Assembly: GCF_005311025.1 (NCBI RefSeq)
Contig: NZ_CP031747.1
Coordinates: 2,292,954 to 2,356,953 of the forward strand
DNA: 64,000 nt
DNA from: Alcaligenes faecalis
GTDB taxonomy: Bacteria > Pseudomonadota > Gammaproteobacteria > Burkholderiales > Burkholderiaceae_B
Reading direction: 5' to 3'
The translations under genes and the position numbers were made by a program. Below, one piece after another: positions 1 to 9,412 of the stretch; the first letter of the stretch is position 1, and each line of letters starts with the position of its first letter. Under the pieces are notes generated by a model, which searched no databases, was not told where the DNA came from, and saw nothing but the letters and a program-made list of their open reading frames with translations.

Positions 1-743
1 CCCAGACGTTGGCCCACATCAATTGCATCTGGCGGCGCCAGGCGGCATGAAAATGCCGCGACCGCCAAACCGGCAGAGACCGCCGCCATCACGGCCGCAT
101 GGCCACCGCCCACAAACACTTCATTCCACTCAATCCCGGCAGTGCTTAACGCGTGTGTCGCAATATCCCGCACGCCACAGCAGGGAGCCAGGGCGGCCAG
201 CCGTAAAGGTTTGCCTTCTTGCTGATGAAAGCAGGGTGCCGCAAACCAGGCAAAGTGTTCAGGCCCCAGGTCCTCTCCGTCACGGCGATGATCCTCCTGG
301 CGCACGATGACGGCATCCAGCTCTCCCTTGTCAAAATCTTCCAGCAAGCGATGCGAGCTTTCCAGGCGAACTTCAATCGTCAGGGCAGGGTCTCGTTCAT
401 TCAAACGGGACAACAAAGTAGGGACTTCCGGCCCGGCAACGTGCTGGGCAATTCCCAAACGAAAGCGGCGGCAATCGCAGAGCAGGGCGGCTCTGGCGCG
501 GTCGTGTGCAGCAATGAATTCCCGTGCGGGATTAATGAAAACCGTACCTTGAGCAGACAGCCGTACCAGCCTTGGAGTGCGTTCGATCAGCTTGTAACCC
601 AGGCGCTCTTCCAGGCGTTTCAGCTTCACGCTGATCGCGCCTTGTGTGGTGCCCAAGGCTTCTGCGGCTTTGGTAAAGCTTTGGAACTCGGCAATGCTCA
701 CAAAAGCTTGTACGGATTCCACATCCAGAACAGGGCGGCTCAT
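1..743 (-). CDS. LysR-family transcriptional regulator (3' end cut by window edge)
   Basis: Reading the minus strand from an ATG at 743 gives an open frame that runs off the left edge, about 247 residues. The N-terminus has the LysR winged helix-turn-helix (residues 5-65, with FTKAAEALGTTQGAISVKLKRLEE) and the rest fits the periplasmic-binding-like effector domain. The last third of that domain lies outside the window. It is divergent from the MFS exporter at 915, so it probably controls that pump; the shared intergenic region is 171 bases. The effector is unknown. Confidence 0.85.
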   Translation of the reverse strand, partial: MSRPVLDVESVQAFVSIAEFQSFTKAAEALGTTQGAISVKLKRLEERLGYKLIERTPRLVRLSAQGTVFINPAREFIAAHDRARAALLCDCRRFRLGIAQHVAGPEVPTLLSRLNERDPALTIEVRLESSHRLLEDFDKGELDAVIVRQEDHRRDGEDLGPEHFAWFAAPCFHQQEGKPLRLAALAPCCGVRDIATHALSTAGIEWNEVFVGGGHAAVMAAVSAGLAVAAFSCRLAPPDAIDVGQRL

Positions 744-914
744 GATCTATCCATATTTGTTGTTTCTGATATGCCCGATCATAGCATTGATGAATGGCTG
801 GCCCGTCCCTACTATCTCTCCTGACTGAGCGGTCCCGAGCTTTTGGGTTTTGGTGTCCGCACTTTGGCTCGCCGGGACGGCGACGTGTATTGACGACTTT
901 TTGGAAAGATAACG

Positions 915-2456
915 ATGACTCCCTCTATCTCGAGTCAGGGCCGCTACGCCTTGGCTGCCGTGTGCTTGTCAGCCTTGATGCTGGGCCTGGAGATCTCCAG
1001 CGTGCCGCCGATTTTATCCACCATAGAACAGGTCATGGGGGCCAGTTTCCGGCAACTGCAATGGGTGATGGCAGCCTACACCATTGCCATGACGACCATT
1101 CTGATGGGGGTAGGCACTTTGGCGGATCGCTACGGCCGCAAGCGCATTTTTACGATCGGGATTGTGGCGTTCGGGATCACTTCCCTGGTGTGCGGACTGA
1201 CGGAAAGTGCTGCTGTTCTGATTGGCGCACGTTTTCTGCAAGGCTTGAGCGCTGCCATGATGCTGATCTGCCAGATCGCGATTTTGTCGAACCAGTTTCG
1301 GGACGGACAACAGCGTGGCAAGGCCTTTGCGTGGTGGGGTGTGGTCTTTGGTGCCGGGCTGGGTTTTGGGCCTATTGTGGGTGGCCTGATTCTGACTCTG
1401 GCCAGCTGGGAATGGGTGTTTTTGATTCACGCCGTACTGGCCATTATTACCTTGCTGCTGGCGCGCGCTGGCGTACAGGAGTCGCGTGATCCGGGCGCCA
1501 GCACCTTGGACGTAGCCGGTATTGCCACCTTGTCCTTGGCCGTGTTTTGCCTGGTGCTGTTTGTCACTCAGGGGCCGGTGCTGGGCTTTGCCAGCCTGCC
1601 AGCCTTGAGCATTATTACCCTGTCCGTCCTTAGCCTGATTGCCTTTGTAATCGTGGAGCAGCGCAGTGTTAGGCCCATGCTGGAGTTCTCCGTATTTCGT
1701 ATCCGCAGTTTCTCCGGTGCCTTGTTGGGCTCGATGGGGCAGAACTTCAGCTTCTGGCCCTTCATCATCTATTTGCCCATCTACTTTCATGTGGGGCTGG
1801 GGTATGACAGTGTGCAAACTGGCCTGGCCTTGTTGGCGTACACCTTGCCGACCTTGTTTGTGCCTCCGTTTGCCGAGCGTCTGGCACAGCGTTGGCAGCC
1901 GGGTGGAGTCATTACGCTAGGTCTGTTCTTGATTGGCCTGGGCTTTGTAGTGATGAAGATAGGCAGTGTTTCCGACCAACCGGGCTGGCTGATTCTGCCA
2001 GGCTGTGTGCTGGCCGGGATTGGTCTGGGCATGGCCAATACTACGACCACCAATGTAATTACCGCCTCGGTGTCGGCTGAACGCGCCGGTATGGCGTCGG
2101 GGGCGGATACCAGTGCCCGCATGATCTCCCTGGCCTTCAATATTGCCGTGATGGGCTTTGTTCTGGTGCAAGGCATCATGAGTGATCTGCGTGCTCGCCT
2201 GGGTATTTCTGTTGATGGCGAACTGCGTCATCTGGCTGAAAAAGTAGCCTCTGGCGACATCAATATCGTGTCGCAAAGTAGCGCCTTGCTGGCGAATGCC
2301 GCCGATCCTGTCGAGGCGGTTCATGCAGCCCTGATTGTCGGTTTTGGCTGGGTCATGGTGTATGGTGCGCTAACTGCCTTTGCTTTGGCTGCCTTAAGTC
2401 ATCTGGTGTTTGGTTCCGCCAGGAAGAGTGCACAGGCGTGTTGCAGTCCTGGATAG
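915..2456 (+). CDS. MFS drug-efflux transporter, DHA2 (14-segment) type
   Basis: This 513-residue membrane protein has the length and hydrophobic pattern of the EmrB/QacA (DHA2) group, with about 14 membrane segments. Residues near 60-80 carry the MFS motif A loop (GTLADRYGRKRIF). The C-motif typical of antiporters is suggested by the glycine-rich segment around residue 145 (GAGLGFGPIVGG). The start ATG is preceded by a purine-rich site at 903-908. It lies divergent from a LysR gene and ends at a strong terminator, so it is probably a single-gene unit exporting a toxic compound by proton antiport. The substrate cannot be told from sequence. Confidence 0.85.
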   Translation: MTPSISSQGRYALAAVCLSALMLGLEISSVPPILSTIEQVMGASFRQLQWVMAAYTIAMTTILMGVGTLADRYGRKRIFTIGIVAFGITSLVCGLTESAAVLIGARFLQGLSAAMMLICQIAILSNQFRDGQQRGKAFAWWGVVFGAGLGFGPIVGGLILTLASWEWVFLIHAVLAIITLLLARAGVQESRDPGASTLDVAGIATLSLAVFCLVLFVTQGPVLGFASLPALSIITLSVLSLIAFVIVEQRSVRPMLEFSVFRIRSFSGALLGSMGQNFSFWPFIIYLPIYFHVGLGYDSVQTGLALLAYTLPTLFVPPFAERLAQRWQPGGVITLGLFLIGLGFVVMKIGSVSDQPGWLILPGCVLAGIGLGMANTTTTNVITASVSAERAGMASGADTSARMISLAFNIAVMGFVLVQGIMSDLRARLGISVDGELRHLAEKVASGDINIVSQSSALLANAADPVEAVHAALIVGFGWVMVYGALTAFALAALSHLVFGSARKSAQACCSPG

Positions 2457-2465
2457 GGGCAGGCA

Positions 2466-2500
2466 CAAAAAAGCCGGGCACATGAGCCCGGCTTTTTCTT
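2466..2500. terminator. Rho-independent terminator between converging genes
   Basis: The arms AAAAAGCCGGGC and GCCCGGCTTTTT surround a four-base loop and give T runs on both strands. It can end both the MFS gene at 915-2456 and the tctBA transcript from the other side. Confidence 0.9.
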
Positions 2501-2563
2501 ATGGAAGCTGCGGTAAAAGCAATGCGTTTAGCCTATCCCCCATGACTAGTGGTTGCCAGCGCT

Positions 2564-4084
2564 TCAAGCCTTGGCCAGGGCTCCCAGCTTCTTCTGGCTG
2601 TTCGAGCGCCAGAACGAGTAGCTCAGTCCCAGCATCAGCAAGATGCACGCAATGATAAAGACCATGCTGATCGGGCGCTCCAGGAAGATCATCGGATCAC
2701 CACGCGAGAGCAGCAGGGCGCGGCGGAAGTTTTCTTCTACCATCGGTCCCAAGACAAAGCCCAGCAGCAAGGGGGCCGCCTCAAAGCGCAGGCGCATGAA
2801 GAAGTAACCCAGCACCCCAAACAGCAGCACGATATTCACATCGAACAGGTTGTTGTTGGTGCTATATACACCCACGCACACAAAGAACAGGGCAGCGGGG
2901 TACAGGTACTTGAAGGGCACGGACAGCAGGCGCACCCACATGCCGATCAAGGGCAGGTTCAGCACCAGCAGCAGGATGTTGCCCACCCAGAAACTGGCGA
3001 TCAGGCCCCAGAACATATCGGCATGCTCGACCACCATTTGCGGGCCAGGCTGGATGCCGTGAATGATCAGCGCGCCCAGCATCAAGGCCATGACCGGGTC
3101 GCCGGGAATACCCAGGCTCAGGGTAGGAATGAAGCTGGTCTGGGTAGAGGCACTGGTGGCGGCTTCGGGCGAAGCAATGCCCTCAATCGCACCACGTCCA
3201 AAGCGCTCGGGGTTCTTGGCAACTTTCTTTTCCGTGGCGTAGGCAATGAAAGACGCAATGGTCGGGCCAGTGCCGGGCAGAATCCCGAAAGCCGCACCAA
3301 TCGCAGTACCGCGCACCAGAGCGCCTTTGGATTGCTTGATATCGCCTTTTTCCGGACGCAGGGAACGGGTGGAGACTTTACCAATGGCCTTGGTGTGGCC
3401 GCTATTGATCCGGTTGATGTTCTTGAGAAAGTCCGCAATACCGAACAGGCCCATGGCCAGCGCCACAATCTGCAAGCCGTCCTGCAGTTCCGGAATATTG
3501 AAGTCAAAGCGCGATACACCACTGTTCACATCCGTACCGACCACGCCAAAGATCAAACCCATGACGACCATGGCCACGCCTTTGATGGCAGAACCTTTGG
3601 CCAGTGTGGCGCCGGCCAGCAGGCCCAGCATCATCATGGAAAAGTATTCAGCCGGGCCGAATTTGAAGGCAATATCGACCAGCGCGGGCGAGAACAGAAT
3701 CATGGCCAGAATGCCGATGGTGGCTCCAAAAAAGGAGGACAACATCAACATGAACAGGGCCGATCCGGCCTTGCCGTTGCGGGCCATGGGGTTGCCGTCC
3801 AGACACGCCACCGCGTGCGAGGCGGTACCGGGCAGATTTAGCATGATGGAAGTAATACCGCCACCGTACTGGGAGCCATAGTAAATACCGGCCAACATAA
3901 TCAGGGCGGCGGTCGGGGTCATGGCGTAGGTCAGGGGCAGCAGGATGGAGATGGCTGCCAGCACACCCATGCCGGGCAGCACCCCGATCAGGTTCCCCAT
4001 GAACACGCCAAACACGGCCCACATCAGGTTGTCCAGTTGAAAGGCAACGCTAAAGCCGTGCATCAGGTTAGATAGAATTTCCAT
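2564..4084 (-). CDS. tctA: TctA-type permease, tripartite tricarboxylate transporter large subunit
   Basis: This 506-residue protein is the large membrane subunit of a tripartite tricarboxylate transporter, which moves tricarboxylates or other organic acids using ion gradients. It has the family hallmarks: the glycine-proline-rich segments GNLIGVLPGMG (about 30-40) and GTGPTIASFIAYATEKK, and about 11-12 membrane segments. It lies three bases downstream of tctB in the usual tctB-tctA order. No gene for the periplasmic binding protein TctC is present next to it, so the permease must work with a distant TctC or with one of the many orphan Bug proteins typical of Alcaligenaceae. Confidence 0.93.
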   Translation of the reverse strand: MEILSNLMHGFSVAFQLDNLMWAVFGVFMGNLIGVLPGMGVLAAISILLPLTYAMTPTAALIMLAGIYYGSQYGGGITSIMLNLPGTASHAVACLDGNPMARNGKAGSALFMLMLSSFFGATIGILAMILFSPALVDIAFKFGPAEYFSMMMLGLLAGATLAKGSAIKGVAMVVMGLIFGVVGTDVNSGVSRFDFNIPELQDGLQIVALAMGLFGIADFLKNINRINSGHTKAIGKVSTRSLRPEKGDIKQSKGALVRGTAIGAAFGILPGTGPTIASFIAYATEKKVAKNPERFGRGAIEGIASPEAATSASTQTSFIPTLSLGIPGDPVMALMLGALIIHGIQPGPQMVVEHADMFWGLIASFWVGNILLLVLNLPLIGMWVRLLSVPFKYLYPAALFFVCVGVYSTNNNLFDVNIVLLFGVLGYFFMRLRFEAAPLLLGFVLGPMVEENFRRALLLSRGDPMIFLERPISMVFIIACILLMLGLSYSFWRSNSQKKLGALAKA

Positions 4085-4087
4085 GGC

Positions 4088-4537
4088 TTAGCCCCAAGTG
4101 AACAGGGGGAATTGCAGCTCCAGCCCCCAGGAGAAAATAACCACACCCAGCAGCGTCACGAAAATGGACAGCAGCAGGGCGGTGAGCCAGGAATGTTCCT
4201 TGTCGCCCATGGCAGAGATGAACACCAGGGCAAAGGTGGCGGGAACCAGTCCGCCGTAGCGACCCAGAATAATGAAGGCGATGATGCCACCCACAATCGC
4301 CATCCAGCCACGCCATTGCGGCGGGCCGTAGTCCTCCTCCTGCTCATCGTCGTGCGCGGCGGTCTCTACAAACAGGTACAGAGCGCCCAGCACAATCATC
4401 ACGATGCCCAGCAGAAACGGGAAGTAGCCCGGTCCCATGCGGGCCATGGTGCCCAAGGAGTATTTCTGTCCCATCAGGACGGTAAATACGCCTACTCCCA
4501 CCATCAGGCCGGCTGAATAATATTTTTGTCTGCTCAT
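4088..4537 (-). CDS. tctB: TctB-type small subunit of tripartite tricarboxylate transporter
   Basis: This is a four-segment membrane protein of 149 residues with the TctB pattern: a hydrophobic hairpin with MGPGYFPFLLG near the N-terminus and two further segments near the C-terminus. A longer start at 4549 is possible, but the AGGAGA just before 4537 acts as a ribosome-binding site for the second ATG, so I chose 4537. It is co-transcribed with tctA. Confidence 0.88.
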   Translation of the reverse strand: MSRQKYYSAGLMVGVGVFTVLMGQKYSLGTMARMGPGYFPFLLGIVMIVLGALYLFVETAAHDDEQEEDYGPPQWRGWMAIVGGIIAFIILGRYGGLVPATFALVFISAMGDKEHSWLTALLLSIFVTLLGVVIFSWGLELQFPLFTWG

Positions 4538-4684
4538 GAATCTCCTCATTCCCCTAAAGCAAGCATGATTTTTATAAACCCTGAAAAAGAGCGATTAAAA
4601 ATGAGGCTAGCTTAGCGGAGCAGGAGAGGGCTTAGGGTGACAGTTTCATTACCTTTTGGTCATGTTTGAATGGCTTGGTAAGGC

Positions 4685-6043
4685 TTAAACAGGCAGCACA
4701 ATGGTGACTTTCAAGCCGGATACTCCTTTGGAGAAAATCAGCTCACCTCGGTGCAATTCAATAATGGCGGCAACGCTGGTTAATCCCAATCCAAATCCTT
4801 CACTATCATTATTGAATCTATAAAAATACTTGCCTACGTTTTCATATTCGCTTTCTGGTAATCCCGGGCCATCATCTTCCACAATGATGGAGACTTTATT
4901 GTCAAAGCGCTTTTTAATTTCTACGCTGGCATGGGAATGGGCGTATTTAACAGCGTTATCCACCAGATTGGCTAAAGCACTGGCTAATAAATTGCTGTCG
5001 CCATTAATAATGACTCTGTCGATTTTCTTTTTCTGCAGCGTGACGCCCTTTTCTTCAGCGAAAAAGCTGTACAAGTCCAGAACGTCTTCGGCAATCACTT
5101 CCAGATCGCAGGCCTTGAAGTTCTGTCTTTGCACACCGGCATTCAGCTCGGCAATTTGTAGCAGCTTGCCCAGCAGCACGCTCAGGTTCTCTACTTCTTC
5201 AATCGCGTCTTGCTGTGCTTCCCGGACATGCGGGGGGACGCCGGGCAGATTCTGGGTCTCGCGCAGCTTGCCAACGATGCGGGTAAGCGGGGTGCGGATA
5301 TTGTGGGCCACGGTATCGGAGATATGCCGCGCGCCTTGCATCAGGCTCTCGATTTTGTCCAGCATGCGGTTGATGTCGTGGTGGATCAGACCAAAGACGT
5401 CCTCGCTCTCGGAGGTGATGCGCTTGGAAATATCCCCCGCACCCACCTGTTCCGTCAGCAGGCGGATGCGGCCCACACGGTATTTCAGCTCATTGCTAAA
5501 GACATAGGCGCCCAGAATTACCAGCATCAAGGCCAGGATCATGGAGGTGACGATGATGCGGCTAAGCATGGCACGCAGCTCGATCAAGGTGCCCAGCTCG
5601 TGGCCGACCACCAGGGTTTCGCCGCCGGACAGTTTGGTGACGCGGACATTGCCTTCGGATAGCGCGTCGATATGCTTGATCTGCACTTCCACCACTTGTC
5701 GTTCTGGCAGGTTGTTCAGGCCGGGGATCTCGCTGATATTGCCCACCAGGGTGTGATTGAATTCGTCCAGCAGCAGATAGATTTCCTGGCCCGAATCAAT
5801 CCGGTCCGATAGGGTCAGCTCGATCATGCGCAGGATCTCTTCGCGCCCGCCGACTTCGTAGGCAATGCTAAGCCGCTGTACGGCGACGTTGATTTGCCGC
5901 AGGTGCTCGTCGCGCAAGGCTCCAAACACCTGAACGTAGAAGAAGCCGATTAAAAACAGCGTGGTGAAGATGGCCAGGATGCTGTAGTTCAAGGTCAGCC
6001 GGAAGGAGGTGGACTCCCACAGGCGTTTGATGAAATCAATCAT
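4685..6043 (-). CDS. Sensor histidine kinase, OmpR-partner type
   Basis: This 452-residue kinase has an N-terminal membrane segment (about 15-35), a periplasmic domain of about 130 residues, a second membrane segment (about 160-185), HAMP, HisKA and HATPase domains. The catalytic parts are visible: N box NLVDNAVKYA, G1 DDGPGLP and G2 GFGLGLTSV. The phosphorylated histidine lies in VAHNIRTPLTR; the residue after it is Asn where Glu or Asp is usual, which could alter phosphatase activity. The gene overlaps its response regulator by eight bases. It is next to tctBA, as in TctDE-regulated systems, but the link is inferred from position only. Confidence 0.9.
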   Translation of the reverse strand: MIDFIKRLWESTSFRLTLNYSILAIFTTLFLIGFFYVQVFGALRDEHLRQINVAVQRLSIAYEVGGREEILRMIELTLSDRIDSGQEIYLLLDEFNHTLVGNISEIPGLNNLPERQVVEVQIKHIDALSEGNVRVTKLSGGETLVVGHELGTLIELRAMLSRIIVTSMILALMLVILGAYVFSNELKYRVGRIRLLTEQVGAGDISKRITSESEDVFGLIHHDINRMLDKIESLMQGARHISDTVAHNIRTPLTRIVGKLRETQNLPGVPPHVREAQQDAIEEVENLSVLLGKLLQIAELNAGVQRQNFKACDLEVIAEDVLDLYSFFAEEKGVTLQKKKIDRVIINGDSNLLASALANLVDNAVKYAHSHASVEIKKRFDNKVSIIVEDDGPGLPESEYENVGKYFYRFNNDSEGFGLGLTSVAAIIELHRGELIFSKGVSGLKVTIVLPV

Positions 6044-6755
6044 CGCAGCGCTTTAGCTTGAAACCGTCGATGCTGTCCTTGTCGCTAAGTACATAGCCAC
6101 GGCCACGCACGGTATGGATCAGGGGAGTGGCGCCTTCCTTGTCCACCTTGCGCCGCAAACGACTGACCAGCACATCAATCACATTGGATTGCGGGTCGAA
6201 GTTATAGCCCCAGACCACTTCCAGCAGCATGGTGCGGGTAACGATCTTGTGGCTGTTCATCAGCAGGTAGGACAGCAGCTTGATTTCGCGAGGTTGTAGT
6301 TCCAGCACCTCGTCGCCACGGGAGATTTTCTGGTTGCGGATATTCATGACCAGATCATCCACCTGCAGATTCTTGATTTCTGCATTGTCACTGCTGCGGC
6401 GTATCAGGGCGTGCAGGCGGGCGGCCAATTCCTGAAAGGAAAAGGGCTTGATTAAATAATCATCGCCACCGGCTTTCAAACCATCAACTTTATCGTCCAC
6501 ACCGGATAAGGCACTTAATACCAGTACGGGGACTTTTTTACCTAAAGATCGCAAAGTAAAAAGAATAGACAGGCCATCGACATTATTGGGAAGCATGCGA
6601 TCAAGAATAATCACATCCCATACGTCTTTCATGGCATTTTCCAAACCGGAAACGCCATCATGACTGGTTACCACCGAATAGCCCAGCTCGGATAAGCCAT
6701 TCACTAAATACCGGGCATTTTCCCGGTCGTCTTCAATCAGTAAGCAATTCCACAT
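6036..6755 (-). CDS. OmpR/PhoB-family response regulator
   Basis: The receiver domain (about residues 1-115) shows the acidic pair IEDD, the phospho-acceptor Asp in VIILDRMLP and the conserved Lys in LIKPF. The C-terminal winged helix contains LQPREIKLLSYLL and the recognition segment NVIDVLVSRLRRKVD. I chose the ATG at 6755 because the receiver fold starts there; an upstream in-frame ATG at 6815 would add 20 residues without family similarity. It is the partner of the overlapping kinase and may control tctBA or envelope genes. Confidence 0.9.
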   Translation of the reverse strand: MWNCLLIEDDRENARYLVNGLSELGYSVVTSHDGVSGLENAMKDVWDVIILDRMLPNNVDGLSILFTLRSLGKKVPVLVLSALSGVDDKVDGLKAGGDDYLIKPFSFQELAARLHALIRRSSDNAEIKNLQVDDLVMNIRNQKISRGDEVLELQPREIKLLSYLLMNSHKIVTRTMLLEVVWGYNFDPQSNVIDVLVSRLRRKVDKEGATPLIHTVRGRGYVLSDKDSIDGFKLKRCDD

Positions 6756-7056
6756 TTGGCTTCTCGGAGATTTATGAAGTGGCAGACTCATCCATTCCAG
6801 GAATGGATTGATCAAAAAGGCTAATGCCGACTATGAGGTGAACATGACAAAACGGTAATGTTTGATGTCAGGAAATATAAATATTGATTCATCCTGTTAA
6901 CACCGTCATGTGCTCTGAATTATAGGAGTAATTAGTCAGCACATTATTCTAATAAAAATCTCAGGGCTGTCGGGCTGGAAATCCAGAAATGCGCCGGAAA
7001 TTGTCTGGGATGCTTGTCTGGTGGCTAAAGCGTCTGTCCGGGAAGGAGGGGGCGGG
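6756..7056. other. AT-rich intergenic region
   Basis: About 300 bases upstream of the two-component pair are clearly richer in A and T than the genes around them. The region should carry the promoter of the response-regulator operon on the minus strand. I see no gene and no clear terminator in it. Confidence 0.4.
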
Positions 7057-8055
7057 TCAGGTTCTGGACTGCCGACTGGCACCGGGAGCCTGTCCTTTCA
7101 GACGCTTGTAGGCCCGGCTGAACGCCGCCTGTGAGGTATAGCCCAAACGCTGGGCAATCGTTTCAATAGGCAGTTTTTCCTGACTCAGCCATTGGCTGGC
7201 CAGACCCATGCGTAATTCTGTGGCGTAACGCAGTGGAGACATGCCCAAGGTGGCCTGAAAGCGTTGGGCAAAGACGGAACGAGACAGGTGAGATTGTGCT
7301 GCCAACTCTGCCACTGTCCATTCGTAGCCAGGTTGGCGGTGCAGGGCCAGAATGGAACGTGCCAAGCGAGGATCGCGCAAGGCAGCCACCAGGCCGGAAG
7401 CATTGCCGCAGCCGGATTCAATCCAGCCGCGAACAATCATGGCGGCCGCCACTTCGGCCAAGCGAGCCATGATGTCGGCATAGCCAATCCGGCCCGCGCA
7501 GATTTCCCCTTTCATGGAATCCAGAATGGGCAGCAGGCCAGGATAGTTTTGGGCCCCAGTATTGGCAATCATGGCGCTGGGCATGAGTTTGCCCAGTCCG
7601 TGCATGCCGCCCAGATCAAACTCCATGCAACCGTAGAACAAAATTGCGCTAGGGGTGGGGTAGGAACTAGGGCATGTGCTGACACCGCTGACGGCTTGTC
7701 CCAGTGGAGCGGCCTCAAAGCTGTCTATGTGTTGAACCGAGACTTCTTCTTTGGAGAGAATTTGATGGCTTTCACCTTGCGGTAGAAACACGGTGCTGCC
7801 TGCTGAAAGCTTGTGAATCGTGCCATCACGGGTACGTAGAAATGCCGAACCTACAGCCAGAAAGTGAAAGTAGGCATGACCGGGTCGTTCTTCAAAACCC
7901 AGCCCAAAATGAGGCCCAGTTTGAATCCGGCGGTATTGCACCCCACGCAAGCGCATACCGGTCAGCAGTTCACTGATCAGGTCGGAGGACAGGGCGAATT
8001 GTTCTTGCTCGGTCATGTTCGGCGTTTCGATCAAATTTTCAAGACTGATCATCAT
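7057..8055 (-). CDS. AraC-family regulator with cupin sensor domain
   Basis: This 332-residue protein has an N-terminal cupin-like sensor of the AraC-binding 6 type (about 35-210, ending in a CMEFDLGG-type strand) and a C-terminal double helix-turn-helix (about 225-325, with HLSRSVFAQRFQATLGMSPLRYATELRM and AFSRAYKR). It is divergent from the MFS gene at 8117, a very common arrangement in which the regulator senses a small molecule and controls the exporter. The effector is unknown. Confidence 0.88.
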   Translation of the reverse strand: MMISLENLIETPNMTEQEQFALSSDLISELLTGMRLRGVQYRRIQTGPHFGLGFEERPGHAYFHFLAVGSAFLRTRDGTIHKLSAGSTVFLPQGESHQILSKEEVSVQHIDSFEAAPLGQAVSGVSTCPSSYPTPSAILFYGCMEFDLGGMHGLGKLMPSAMIANTGAQNYPGLLPILDSMKGEICAGRIGYADIMARLAEVAAAMIVRGWIESGCGNASGLVAALRDPRLARSILALHRQPGYEWTVAELAAQSHLSRSVFAQRFQATLGMSPLRYATELRMGLASQWLSQEKLPIETIAQRLGYTSQAAFSRAYKRLKGQAPGASRQSRT

Positions 8056-8116
8056 AGATCATCCGGTTTCTGATCTCTAGACTGGGAGCTGTTTTTGTTT
8101 CTCCAGGGAAGTAGCG

Positions 8117-9334
8117 ATGAGTCGTGATGTATGTAATGCCAGTTTGCGGGCCCCGGTCATGGAACCTGCCTGGGTGGCTGTATTTTCATTGGCCATGGGT
8201 GTGTTTGGTTTGTTGACGGCGGAGTATTTGCCCGCCAGCTTGCTGACACCGATGGCCGTAGATTTGGGTGTATCGGAAGGCTTGGCAGGGCAGGCCGTCA
8301 CAGTAACGGCGGTGGTCGCTTTGTTTTCGGGCCTGCTGGTTCCAGCGCTGACCCGTCGTTTTGACCGGCGTAATGTGTTGCTTGGTTTTACGCTGCTGAT
8401 GATTGCATCGAACTTGCTGGTGGCGCTGTCCTCCAGCCTGACAGTGTTGCTCTTGATGCGGGTCTTGCTGGGGATTGCCCTGGGCGGCTTTTGGAGCATG
8501 GCGGCAGCCGTTGCCATGCGTTTGGTGCCGAACACATTAGTGCCGCGTGCCTTGTCGATTATTTTTAGCGGGATTGCCGTGGGGACGGTGGTTTCGGTCC
8601 CTTTAGGCAGTTATCTGGGGGGCCTGTTCGGCTGGCGCAGCGCGTTCTTTGCGGCAGCGGCGGTTGGTGTTTTGACCTTGGTGTTTCAGTGGCTGACCTT
8701 GCCCAGCATGGCACCGCGTCAGCATGCACGCACTGCAATGGTACTGGATTTGCTGCGCAGGCCCGGTATTGCGATCGGTATGTTTGCCTGTGTGCTGGCC
8801 CATGGGGGGCAGTTTGTCCTGTTCACCTTTATTCGTCCGGCGCTGGAAGGTTTTGCCTCTATTGATATGGATGGCTTGGCCTTGATGCTTCTGGGCTTCG
8901 GACTGGCGAATTTCGTAGGCACCTTGTTGGCGGGCTGGCTGATGGAACGCAGCTTGCGGGTGACTTTGGTCGTGATGCCCGCCTTGGTGGGTTTGGCGGC
9001 CTGGGGCATGGTCTGGCTGCCGGTGCACAATATGGGCTTGATGTGGCTGGTGGCGTTATGGGGACTGGCTTTCGGAGGGGTGCCAGTGGCCTGGTCCAAT
9101 TGGGTGGCCAGCGCCATGCCCGATCAGGTGGAAGTGGCAGGCGGCATGGTGGTGGCGGCGGTGCAGTCCTCGATTGCTGCGGGGGCGGCAGTGGGTGGCT
9201 TCATGTTCGGCCTGGGCGGTGTTCCTATGGTGTTCCTCACGGGTGGGAGCGTGATGTTGTTTGCTGCGCTTTTGATTGCTTTACGGGTTACAGCGGATTG
9301 GCCGGCCTACCCCAGTGGGGAGCGGGCGCATTAA
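8117..9334 (+). CDS. MFS transporter, DHA1 (12-segment) type
   Basis: This 405-residue protein has about 12 membrane segments and the opening AVFSLAMGVFGLLTAEYLPASLLTP, which is typical of the NepI/AraJ-like DHA1 exporters for nucleosides, sugars or drugs. The motif-A-like loop is PALTRRFDRRNVLLG. It is divergent from the AraC regulator at 7057 and ends at a hairpin shared with thiD. Export of a small organic molecule is inferred from the family. Confidence 0.85.
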   Translation: MSRDVCNASLRAPVMEPAWVAVFSLAMGVFGLLTAEYLPASLLTPMAVDLGVSEGLAGQAVTVTAVVALFSGLLVPALTRRFDRRNVLLGFTLLMIASNLLVALSSSLTVLLLMRVLLGIALGGFWSMAAAVAMRLVPNTLVPRALSIIFSGIAVGTVVSVPLGSYLGGLFGWRSAFFAAAAVGVLTLVFQWLTLPSMAPRQHARTAMVLDLLRRPGIAIGMFACVLAHGGQFVLFTFIRPALEGFASIDMDGLALMLLGFGLANFVGTLLAGWLMERSLRVTLVVMPALVGLAAWGMVWLPVHNMGLMWLVALWGLAFGGVPVAWSNWVASAMPDQVEVAGGMVVAAVQSSIAAGAAVGGFMFGLGGVPMVFLTGGSVMLFAALLIALRVTADWPAYPSGERAH

Positions 9335-9355
9335 AAGGGGAGCCTGGGCCAGAGA

Positions 9356-9409
9356 GCCGGGCCGATTTGATGTGCTGCGGTCCACAGGTTGAAATCGGCC
9401 TGGCTTTTG
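9356..9409. terminator. Hairpin between converging MFS and thiD genes
   Basis: The arms GCCGGGCCGATTT (9357-9369) and AAATCGGCCTGGC (9393-9405) pair with one mismatch, followed by TTTT on the plus strand. It probably acts as the terminator of the MFS gene. Confidence 0.6.
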
Positions 9410-9412
9410 AGT

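Noticed and set aside
2549-3841. 430-residue open frame on the plus strand
   Set aside because: It runs antisense through tctA, is full of Gln, His and Arg, and has no family features; it is a by-product of GC-rich codon use.
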